A stretch of DNA of 64,000 bases from an uncultured Latescibacterota bacterium (GTDB lineage Bacteria; Latescibacterota; UBA2968; UBA8231). Both the position numbers and the translations under genes were made by a program. Location: positions 3,286,001-3,350,000 of the forward strand of contig OX638377.1 in NCBI GenBank assembly GCA_951813615.1. Reading direction: 5' to 3'. The notes under the pieces were generated by a model, which saw only the letters and a list, made by a program, of their open reading frames with translations, was not told where the DNA came from and did not search any database. Of the stretch, positions 24,965 through 32,679 are shown one piece after another. The stretch's first letter is position 1. Each line of letters begins with the position of its first letter.

Positions 24965-26971
24965 TCAAAGTCCCCTTGGCAGTAGAATGACAAATCGCGC
25001 ACCCGCGCCGCGATCACTCTGCACTTCAACGCGCCCCCCGTGCTCTGCGACGATGCGGTGCACCAAGCTCAAACCCAGCCCCGCGCCCGCGGCCTTGGTC
25101 GTAAAATATAGGTCGAATATCCGCTCGGCATCCTCGACCGGAACGCCCGAACCAGTGTCAGCCACGCCGATCTCCACCCAGCCCTCGGGCAGCGACCGAG
25201 CCTCTAGCCGGATGTGCCCCTCGTCCGTAGCTTCCACCGCATTGACCAGCAAGTTGAGCAACGCCTGATGTAGCTGATCCGCATCGACTTGAGCTTCACC
25301 TGCGCCGGCAAAATCTCGCTCCAGCCGCAGCCCAGCGGCGAGAATTTGCGGTTCGACTGTCTCGGCTGCCCGCTCTAAGATCGACATCAACTCTACGCGC
25401 GTCTTTGCCAGCGCGGGCGGACGCGCCAGCTCCAAAAACTGCTGAATGATGCGATTGACCCGCTCGACCTCGCCACCGACGACTTGGGTTAGCTGACTGT
25501 ATTCATCCTCGTCGGTGCGCGGCGTAAATTCGCGCCGCAGCCGCTGCACGATCACACTGATAGCGTTGAGTGGGTTGCGCACTTCGTGGGCCACGCCCGA
25601 GGCCAGCGCCCCCATGGAGGCCAAGCGGTCGCGCCGCCGGAGATCGGCCTCCAGCGCCACCTTCTCGCTCAGATCCTGAATCACCAAGACGATGGTCTCC
25701 ACTTCGCCGCTGGCATTGTACACCTGTGCGCTCGACAGCGACAGAGTTCGCTCGCGGCCCTGAGCATCCGTAAAACGACAGGACAAGCCCACCAGTTCCT
25801 CACCGGCCAAGGCCCTATCCACGGCCTCGTGCGGCCATACATCGCACAGGCTCTGCCCCCGCACCTGCTCGACTCCGAACAATGCCTCGGCCGCTTGGTT
25901 GAAGACTTCAATGGTCCCAGCCGGGTCCGTGGCCACCACCGCGTCCGTCATCTGCGCCAAGATGCGGCTGCTATAGGTTTGGATGTTCGCGTACGCATCG
26001 CTGAGCAGGGCCAAGTTTTGTCGCACAATTACCGCCCCAGTTCCCACGGCACCCAATATCAGGAGCAGGAGCACCAGCAAAGCCACTTGCAGCCGCCCGC
26101 GCTGCTCCTGTGCCCGCAGTTCATCGAGCGAGAGGCCAATGCGCAAAAGCCCCAGCGTCGTCCCTTGGGGCGCGAAGGGAATTACTACCTCAAATATCTC
26201 CTCGCCCTCGAACTCGACGAGGCGCGAAGCGGCCGCATCGCGCGTCAGAGCTGTTTCAAGAAACGCGTCGCCGGTAATGCTTTCGAGCAAGACCAAATCG
26301 TGCGAAGCGGCCAATAGGCCCAGCGTGTCCTGCAATGCCATGTACACAATGTTTTGATTGGTGCCGATCTCTTGGATCAGCCGACCAGCGCCGGAGCGAA
26401 TCCGCAGGTGCAAAAGCCGCTCGGCCGCTGCCCGCACAATCACCGCGCCTCCACCCCGCATGGCTACGGCCACGGCAAAAAGCTGGTCGTCTAGCTCGAA
26501 CAGCAGCGCCTCCTCCGCGCCCACCAGCAGCGGCTCCAACTCCCGCTGCCACTCCGCCAGCTCCTCCGCATCGACGACGCCACTCGATGCCACCAGCCGG
26601 CCGGTCGCGTCGATCACATCGACTTGGTCGAGGGCGTTGTCCGCTGCAATCCGCGCCAAGAGCGTATCCGAAAAGGACTGTGTCAGCCCCAACTCGGCCA
26701 GCAGCCGGGCGTTGTCCAGCAGCCGTTCCTCGACCAGTTCTTCCATGTCGCCTTCGGCGCGAAGCACGTTCTCCTCAGCGCGCGAAACCGCTTCGGCCAG
26801 CGACCGCGCCCCGCGTTCAAGTGTCTCTAAGGTCGATTGCTGCGACTGCCGCAGGCCATAGAACGCAAAGGCCCCCAACACCAAGGCCAGCACGACAAAC
26901 AGCAACGCCAGATAACCCGGCCTGAGCGCCGCTAACTTCCGCACCGGGAATCGCAGCTTAGGCTCGGCCAT
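24965..26971 (-). CDS. Membrane sensor histidine kinase (ZraS/NtrB-like, PAS-containing)
   Basis: A 668-residue inner-membrane sensor. Helices at about 18-40 and 294-316 enclose a periplasmic domain of about 250 residues; a PAS domain follows (335-435), then HisKA with phosphoacceptor H462 in ASGVAHEVRNPLNAI and a C-terminal HATPase domain with the GSGV and AGLGLSLV boxes. A HAMP domain is not obvious. Its stop codon precedes the response regulator ATG by one base, so the pair is coupled. It presumably senses envelope or metal state and phosphorylates the adjacent regulator; the ligand is unknown. Confidence 0.92.
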   Translation of the reverse strand: MAEPKLRFPVRKLAALRPGYLALLFVVLALVLGAFAFYGLRQSQQSTLETLERGARSLAEAVSRAEENVLRAEGDMEELVEERLLDNARLLAELGLTQSFSDTLLARIAADNALDQVDVIDATGRLVASSGVVDAEELAEWQRELEPLLVGAEEALLFELDDQLFAVAVAMRGGGAVIVRAAAERLLHLRIRSGAGRLIQEIGTNQNIVYMALQDTLGLLAASHDLVLLESITGDAFLETALTRDAAASRLVEFEGEEIFEVVIPFAPQGTTLGLLRIGLSLDELRAQEQRGRLQVALLVLLLLILGAVGTGAVIVRQNLALLSDAYANIQTYSSRILAQMTDAVVATDPAGTIEVFNQAAEALFGVEQVRGQSLCDVWPHEAVDRALAGEELVGLSCRFTDAQGRERTLSLSSAQVYNASGEVETIVLVIQDLSEKVALEADLRRRDRLASMGALASGVAHEVRNPLNAISVIVQRLRREFTPRTDEDEYSQLTQVVGGEVERVNRIIQQFLELARPPALAKTRVELMSILERAAETVEPQILAAGLRLERDFAGAGEAQVDADQLHQALLNLLVNAVEATDEGHIRLEARSLPEGWVEIGVADTGSGVPVEDAERIFDLYFTTKAAGAGLGLSLVHRIVAEHGGRVEVQSDRGAGARFVILLPRGL

Positions 26972-27163
26972 CCCGCCTTCTATACTCCTAGCTATGTAAA
27001 ATGGAAGTCAGAGTTATCTAAGCTGATGAAAGAGAGGAAATACAACAAGGGTGGGGCCCGACAGTAAGCCACCTGACGGCTAGTGCTATCAGCGTCAAGA
27101 TACCGAGTGTACGAGGATCAGCTTGCTACTATCTGCGCAGCCAAGTGGATGCAGACCACGAGC

Positions 27164-29284
27164 TCATAGACGCTCTGGGGCCGACTCCCTCACCATAGTC
27201 AGCATCCCGACATAGGCGTCGTACATATTCTGAATGTTGCCCACGTAATGCACGGGCTGACCGCAGCGACAGAAACCGTAGCGCGCCCGTTCGTGATACG
27301 CCGGCTTGGCCAGCAGCCGCATCGCCCGTTCCACGTGGCCAAACCACTTGTCGGGATTCCATCCATTTTCGCGGGCCAAGCGGCGCGCGTCGAGTACGTG
27401 TCCGTACCCAACATTGTAGGCAGCCAACGCAAGACGCGTCCGTTCCTCTATGGGTATGTTCGCGTCAAAGCGGTTGACCAGTTGGGACATGTACTTTACC
27501 CCCGCGTGGATATTCTCTTCGGGGTCGTCCAGATTGGTAAATCCCAACTCGTGCCCAGTGACCGGCATGATCTGCATCAGCCCGCGCGCGCCGACCCAGC
27601 TAGTGGCTTGGGGATCGAACTTGGATTCCTGGTACATCTGTGCGGTAATCAATCGCCAATCCTGGCCGTACTGGCGGGCGTATTTTTTTACTAGTTCATC
27701 ATAGGGCGACAGCCGACCGCTCAGATCGACCCGCAGCGAATCCTTTGCCTTGGCGATGGTGCGCTTGTTTTTGAAGTAGCGCTTCTTCATCATGTTAAAA
27801 AACAAACCGCCTTTTTCTTCTTTTACGTACTGATTGAGTGCCGCCAGCAAGGCCGGATTGTCCTTGCGCACCGCCCACCCCAAAGCCGTCGGCTTGATGC
27901 TGAAGGCCGCCTTGAGTTGGCGTCCGTAGGCGAGTTCCACGTCGAGCAAATTGGAGTCGCACAGCGTAATGTCGTAGCGACCTTCCTCGACGCCGGCTAG
28001 GATGTCTTCGGTTTCGATGGAGTCGGGCAGTGACGCGATCTGCAAACCCTCTATGGAATGGGCAAAGGCCAACAGGGTGGTGTAAAAAGAAGAGCTTTGG
28101 CGCACGTGGACCGTGCGCCCGGCCAAGTCTTGGAGGCTGGCAATCGAATCTTCCTCCGCACGCACGACCACCAGTTCGCCCACTTCGTTATAAGGCAGAG
28201 TAAACGCTGCCTGTGCCCGTCGCTCCTCAGTGATGGTCATCGCCGCGGCCACGACATCGCCTTTGCCTTCGTTCAAATACGCCAGCAGATCGGCGTGGCT
28301 TTCCGGAATGACGATATCGAGCCGCAGGTCGTGCCGGTCGGCGAATTCCTTGATAAGCTCGTATTCAAAGCCCACTTGTCGGCCACGATGGATAAAATAG
28401 GTCAGCGCATTATTGCGAGTGATCAAGCGCAGTCGCCGACGCTCTTTTAAGCCGGGCAGATCGTCGATGAAGGTCTGCTGGGACTGGCGCGTAAACTGCT
28501 GGGCGAGCAGATATTCATCAACCTTGGTCTTGAGCTGTACATCGTCGGGCCGCATCATCAGCGCAATCGGACGGTTTTCGGCCACCCTTAGCGGTGTAAC
28601 CATGTTGTCGTAGTAGCTTGCCACAGCCCGCCACAAGTGCTCGTCGGATATGGTCGCTTGGTACTCACCGCGGACGATGCCATCGAGGAGGTGTTCAAGA
28701 CCGAGCTGTTCCGGCGTGGCGTGAATCTGCAACGACTGCACCTTTTGCTGAATACCCAATAGAGTCTCGTAGTGCGAACTGGAGCGCCGGACGCCGATTT
28801 TCATCCCGGCCAAGTCCTCAATCGTCGTCGGCAGGCTGTCGCTTGCCGCAGTAATCAGGTACTCGTCCACATAGAGATACGGCACGGAAAACGCCGCCTG
28901 CTCCTGCCGTGCTGACGTAACCGTCAGACTAGCAGCGACAATATCGCCCTCTCCTTCCAGCAGCTTCCGTACCATCTGGGCATAATTTTCGGCCTTTACC
29001 AACATCAGCTCTAGATTGAGTTCCTTGGCCAAGCCGCGGGCGAGGTCATAGTCAATCGTCACCGGTTCTGCCTGCTTGGGCATGTGGTCAAGCGGCTCCG
29101 GTGGAACGATGACGCGCAGCTTACCGTGAGATTGCAATACCGGCAGATCGCCAGTGTACTTGGGCAACGGCGGCAGGGTTGCCGGGGTCGCCGGTTGGCT
29201 GCATTGAACAAACGTAGAAAGGGCAATAAGTCCTATAGGAAGAAGCGTTCGAGTGCGAAATAACACGACGCACCTCCTCTCCAA
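27164..29284 (-). CDS. MltF-like lytic transglycosylase with two solute-binding domains
   Basis: A 706-residue lipoprotein candidate (hydrophobic leader ending STFVQC). It contains two successive SBP_bac_3 domains: about 50-275 (LRVIVPPEPLDHM, DYDLARGLAKELN) and about 285-510 (LRLITRNNALTYFIHRGRQV, EYELIKEFAD), then an SLT transglycosylase domain (about 540-660) with catalytic Glu in AQMYQESKFDPQATSWVGA and LMQIMP, NIHAGVKYMS, LALAAYNVGYGHV. Classical MltF has one binding domain, where ligand binding regulates the wall-cutting domain; two in tandem is unusual. The protein would cleave peptidoglycan in the periplasm. Monocistronic, reading away from the AT-rich gap. Confidence 0.88.
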   Translation of the reverse strand: MERRCVVLFRTRTLLPIGLIALSTFVQCSQPATPATLPPLPKYTGDLPVLQSHGKLRVIVPPEPLDHMPKQAEPVTIDYDLARGLAKELNLELMLVKAENYAQMVRKLLEGEGDIVAASLTVTSARQEQAAFSVPYLYVDEYLITAASDSLPTTIEDLAGMKIGVRRSSSHYETLLGIQQKVQSLQIHATPEQLGLEHLLDGIVRGEYQATISDEHLWRAVASYYDNMVTPLRVAENRPIALMMRPDDVQLKTKVDEYLLAQQFTRQSQQTFIDDLPGLKERRRLRLITRNNALTYFIHRGRQVGFEYELIKEFADRHDLRLDIVIPESHADLLAYLNEGKGDVVAAAMTITEERRAQAAFTLPYNEVGELVVVRAEEDSIASLQDLAGRTVHVRQSSSFYTTLLAFAHSIEGLQIASLPDSIETEDILAGVEEGRYDITLCDSNLLDVELAYGRQLKAAFSIKPTALGWAVRKDNPALLAALNQYVKEEKGGLFFNMMKKRYFKNKRTIAKAKDSLRVDLSGRLSPYDELVKKYARQYGQDWRLITAQMYQESKFDPQATSWVGARGLMQIMPVTGHELGFTNLDDPEENIHAGVKYMSQLVNRFDANIPIEERTRLALAAYNVGYGHVLDARRLARENGWNPDKWFGHVERAMRLLAKPAYHERARYGFCRCGQPVHYVGNIQNMYDAYVGMLTMVRESAPERL

Positions 29285-29401
29285 ATCGGCCCGCTCGACG
29301 GACCTCAGTAGTTTTTAGCCTGGGATAAAAAACGACGCTTAGAAGTTAAATATCGCGCCGTAGAGATTCTTGGTAGGTTGTCACCTCACTGGGCAATATC
29401 A

Positions 29402-29563
29402 TCAAGAAGTAGCTACTCCTTCGAGCCTTCCGCTTGTGTCCAGCGATTGGACATAAACTTCTAAACCCGCTAGCTCTTCAGATGTCATTTTACTACTGCC
29501 CATAAAGTTGCCTTCTCGGCTGACGATTTGATTCACTACATCTTGTGGAAAGAATTTGCTCAT
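29402..29563 (-). CDS. Doubtful small ORF, 53 residues
   Basis: Starts with ATG at 29563 (MSKFFPQDVVNQIVSREGNF) and has plausible soluble, helix-forming composition, but only a weak purine stretch (TTTGGG) upstream and no recognised family. It lies in the AT-rich gap. It could be a fragment of a lost gene or chance. Confidence 0.25.
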   Translation of the reverse strand: MSKFFPQDVVNQIVSREGNFMGSSKMTSEELAGLEVYVQSLDTSGRLEGVATS

Positions 29564-29756
29564 ATCCCAAAGTGTAGTATTATTCAATTTTATAATACTA
29601 TACTATAACATTCTTTCCACCAATGCATATCAAATCATACATATTTTTTATATATATTACACTATCATTTACATAAGTCTGTTTGTATAAATCTACTTGT
29701 ACTGTTTAGAGCTATTAAGCATGTTGATACTCCAGTCACCAAAAGTGACATAATAG

Positions 29757-29793
29757 AGAGTAAAATTACAATTAGGTGTAATTTTTATACTCT
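29757..29793. repeat. Bulged inverted repeat in AT-rich gap
   Basis: AAATTACA (29763-29770) pairs with TGTAATTT (29777-29784) over a 6-base loop, extended after a small bulge by AGAGTA (29757-29762) with TACTCT (29788-29793). No flanking T run defines it as a terminator; it may be a transposon-end remnant. Confidence 0.4.
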
Positions 29794-30008
29794 AACTTTT
29801 CTCGACTGTTTTGGCTCTTCAATGTCATAATAATCTACATTTTAGGAAGCCCCGAGCTGATACTTAGTTCCTAAGCTACGGCAACTAAATACCTCTTAGT
29901 TTCCACCAACTCTTTGAGCACAATAAACTCCTTGTACCTGCGAGCAGGTTCGCCAATAATAGAAAGGTCGGCATTTTTCGTCAAGCAGTTTTATCCCCTT
30001 TGCACGGC

Positions 30009-30040
30009 TTGACGTCACTCCCCTAAACGTCCTTTATATT
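30009..30040 (+). promoter_or_regulatory. Possible sigma70-type promoter of the dehydrogenase-kinase operon
   Basis: TTGACG at 30009-30014 is a good -35 element; TTTATA at 30033-30038 (18-bp spacing) or TATATT at 30035-30040 (20-bp spacing) may be the -10. The ribosome-binding site AAGGAGGA follows at 30070-30077. Confidence 0.35.
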
Positions 30041-30086
30041 TTTTTACTTGCTGCCAATGCGATCCATTTAAGGAGGACTACTCGCT

Positions 30087-31106
30087 GTGCTAACCCATGA
30101 ACTCACCGTCATTGAGCCGGGGCAAATCGAGGTCACCCAGACCGATCTCGACGACCACCTGCACCCCCATGAAGTACTGGTAGAAACCGAATACTCCATC
30201 GTCAGCGCTGGCACCGAAGGCGCGGGCTTTACTGGCCTCGTCAAGCAGATGCCTTTCGGCGACGCCGGTCAGTATCCCCGAGGCACTGGCTACGGCAACC
30301 TCGGCCAAGTGCTGAAGATCGGCGACGCAGTTTCCGGCATCCAACTAGGCGACCGCGTCCTATCCTTCGCCCGCCACGCATCCATCGTTAAGACGGATGC
30401 ACAGCGCATGGCACTGCCCGTCTCGCGCGAGGCTCCCGGCCAGCACCTCGTGTTTACGCGCATGGCCGGCGTCAGCATCTCCGCCTTGCGCTCTTCTAGC
30501 GTCCAGCCCGGGGACACGGTGCTCGTAGTGGGTGGCGGCCTCGTGGGCAACTTCGCCGCCCAGCTCTTCCGCTTGGCCGGTGCCGACGTCATGCTCGCGG
30601 ATTTGTCCGATCTGCGTCTACAGCAGGCGCGCGCCTGTGGCATCGAGCACACCGTCAATCCCGGCCGCGACGATCTGGAAAAAGTCGTACGCGATTGGAC
30701 CGGCGGCATTGGCACCCGCATCGGCGTTGAAGCCATTGGCATTAGCGAAGTCATTGCCCAGACCGCGATGTGCATTGCCCGCCACGGCGAACTCATACTC
30801 CTCGGTAGCCCGCGCGCCCCAGCCCACTTCGATGTGACGCCCATGCTGCTGCGCATCCACTTAGAGGCAATCCGCATGATCGGCGCTCTCGAGTGGCGCT
30901 GGCCGCAGCACGAGACTGAACGCTGCCGCGATCTCGACGCCAATTACCGCCAAATCGCCTCGTGGATAGCCAATGGCCAGCTCATCGTCGAACCCCTGCT
31001 GACCCACCTAGCATCACCGTCAGATTGCCAGCAGATGTACGAAGGACTGACCGCCAATAAAGAGGAATACCTCGGCGTGGTCTTCGACTGGTCGCTGCTG
31101 AGTTAA
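30087..31106 (+). CDS. Zinc-type alcohol dehydrogenase superfamily (MDR) oxidoreductase
   Basis: A 339-residue NAD(P)-dependent dehydrogenase of the medium-chain family. It has a GroES-like N-terminal part (YSIVSAGTEGAGFTG, YPRGTGYGNLGQVLKIGD) and a Rossmann domain (VLVVGGGLVGNFAAQLFRLAGA). The cysteine that normally binds catalytic zinc is replaced by the SAGTE segment, as in a zinc-free branch often linked to sugar or cyclitol metabolism. GTG start, with AAGGAGGA 9 bases upstream. It lies 4 bases before an FGGY kinase gene, suggesting oxidation of a polyol followed by phosphorylation of the ketose; the substrate is inferred, not seen. Confidence 0.85.
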   Translation: MLTHELTVIEPGQIEVTQTDLDDHLHPHEVLVETEYSIVSAGTEGAGFTGLVKQMPFGDAGQYPRGTGYGNLGQVLKIGDAVSGIQLGDRVLSFARHASIVKTDAQRMALPVSREAPGQHLVFTRMAGVSISALRSSSVQPGDTVLVVGGGLVGNFAAQLFRLAGADVMLADLSDLRLQQARACGIEHTVNPGRDDLEKVVRDWTGGIGTRIGVEAIGISEVIAQTAMCIARHGELILLGSPRAPAHFDVTPMLLRIHLEAIRMIGALEWRWPQHETERCRDLDANYRQIASWIANGQLIVEPLLTHLASPSDCQQMYEGLTANKEEYLGVVFDWSLLS

Positions 31107-31110
31107 TTCC

Positions 31111-32577
31111 ATGTCAACGCACTACCTCGCGCTGGACATCGGCTCGACGACCGTCGTCGCCATCGTCATCGACCTCGACACCAATGCCGTCGTCGGCGCA
31201 GCCAGCGCAGCCAATTCGTCCGAAACGACCTCCGCGGCAGATAAGCGAATCAGCCGATCGGAGTGGGATCTCGACGCGATGACCGAGCTGGCCATCGGCA
31301 ACGCCGCCGCGCTCGTAGCCCGCACCAACGCTCGGCCAGCGGCCATCGGCGTCACCGGGCAGCAACAGGGCCTACAACTCCTCGACGCCGCGCTCGATAC
31401 CGTTGGCCCTTATTTCTCCTGGCAGGACCAGCGCGCCCAAGAACCCCTACCGGGCCAGCAGCAAACCTACTTAGACGCCATGGCCCAGCGCAGGGGCTCC
31501 ACCACCACCGACGGAGAGATGCCCGCCTTTGCCAATACCGGCTGCCCTATCGTGGCTGGCCACGCCGCGCCGCACCTGTTTTGGCTGCAAGCCAACAATC
31601 AGCTTCCCAGCGGCGTCAGCGGTACGACGGCCCCTGAGTTCGTAGTGTCACGGCTGGTGGGCAAACGGCCAGTTGTCGATCCCACGGACGCGCTCGGCTG
31701 GGGCGTCTACGACGTGACCAAGCGCACCTGGGCGGACGAGCTTATCGCCGATCTCGGCCTAGACCAGTCGCTATTTCCCGATCTGGTCGAATCTTGTACC
31801 ATGGCCGGTCCCCTGACCGCAGCAATGGCCCAAAAGTTAGGCGTACCAGCGGGTCTACCCGTCGCTGTGGCATCCGGTGATCACCAGTGCAGCTTTGCCG
31901 GCACGGTCGCCGATTACGCCAACACCGTGGCCGTCAATGTCGGCACCGGCGGGCAAGCGGCACTGCACATCGAAGCTCCACTGCCGCGCGGCTCGCTCGA
32001 ACTGCGCCCCTATATTCAGCGCGGCTATCTGCTGGCCGGCGTAGGGGCCGTCGGCGGGCGGACGTTCAGAACCTTGCGCGATTTCTTCGCCGACGCCATC
32101 CATGCTCTCGCCGATGTCCAACCCGACAGCGAGGCCCTCTACGAGCGGCTCGTAGCATTAGCCGCCGACGTGCCAGCCGGTGCCGAGGGCGTGCGCGCCG
32201 ATCCGCTGTTTTCCGGGTCGCGCAGCAGGCCACGCGCCAAAGCCGCCTTTCGCGAGCTAACCGCGGCGACGCTGACTGCCGGACACCTAACGCGCGCGCT
32301 GTTGGAAGGCATGGCCGTCGAGTTGGCCGACTCGTACCGCGAGGCTATCCAACTGGGCGGCGGCGTGCGTTCCAAGCTGGTTGGCGCAGGCAACGGCATC
32401 AAGCTGAATCCCGTGCTGCGGGCGGCACTAGAAGCTGAGTTCGCCATGCCGCTGCACGTAGGGCCGCACGGAGAAGAAGCGGCCGTCGGTGCTGCGCTGT
32501 GCGCCGCGGTGGCCGATGGCGCATTTGGCTCCATTGCCGAAGCCAGTACAGCGTTTACCAGTGGCCCCCAATCGTGA
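31111..32577 (+). CDS. FGGY-family carbohydrate kinase
   Basis: A 488-residue sugar kinase with the actin-like fold. Signatures: ALDIGSTTVVAIVIDLD (ATP-binding start), IGVTGQQQGLQLLDA, VASGDHQCSFAGTVAD, NVGTGGQAAL and ATP-site segment KLVGAGNGIKLNPVLRAALE. The VGTGGQ and GDHQC features fit xylulokinase or sedoheptulokinase-like members; true substrate is open. It starts 4 bases after the dehydrogenase stop, so the two form a pathway pair. Confidence 0.88.
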   Translation: MSTHYLALDIGSTTVVAIVIDLDTNAVVGAASAANSSETTSAADKRISRSEWDLDAMTELAIGNAAALVARTNARPAAIGVTGQQQGLQLLDAALDTVGPYFSWQDQRAQEPLPGQQQTYLDAMAQRRGSTTTDGEMPAFANTGCPIVAGHAAPHLFWLQANNQLPSGVSGTTAPEFVVSRLVGKRPVVDPTDALGWGVYDVTKRTWADELIADLGLDQSLFPDLVESCTMAGPLTAAMAQKLGVPAGLPVAVASGDHQCSFAGTVADYANTVAVNVGTGGQAALHIEAPLPRGSLELRPYIQRGYLLAGVGAVGGRTFRTLRDFFADAIHALADVQPDSEALYERLVALAADVPAGAEGVRADPLFSGSRSRPRAKAAFRELTAATLTAGHLTRALLEGMAVELADSYREAIQLGGGVRSKLVGAGNGIKLNPVLRAALEAEFAMPLHVGPHGEEAAVGAALCAAVADGAFGSIAEASTAFTSGPQS

Positions 32578-32679
32578 AACATTCGGCACTGTCAAGCGTC
32601 AAATGAGACGAAAAAATAGAACAAACCGCTGGTTGAAATGGATCAATCAGCTATTAACCAACCAAAACAGGAGTCATCA

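Larger units (their letters stand above)
29285..30086. other. AT-rich 800-bp gap with a hairpin and one doubtful small ORF
   Basis: Strikingly AT-rich compared with flanking genes, especially 29580-29830. No known gene family was recognised. Contents: a possible 53-codon ORF at 29402-29563, a bulged hairpin at 29757-29793, and the promoter and ribosome-binding site of the dehydrogenase gene at the right end (30009-30077). It may be a decayed insertion or a regulatory region. Confidence 0.5.
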
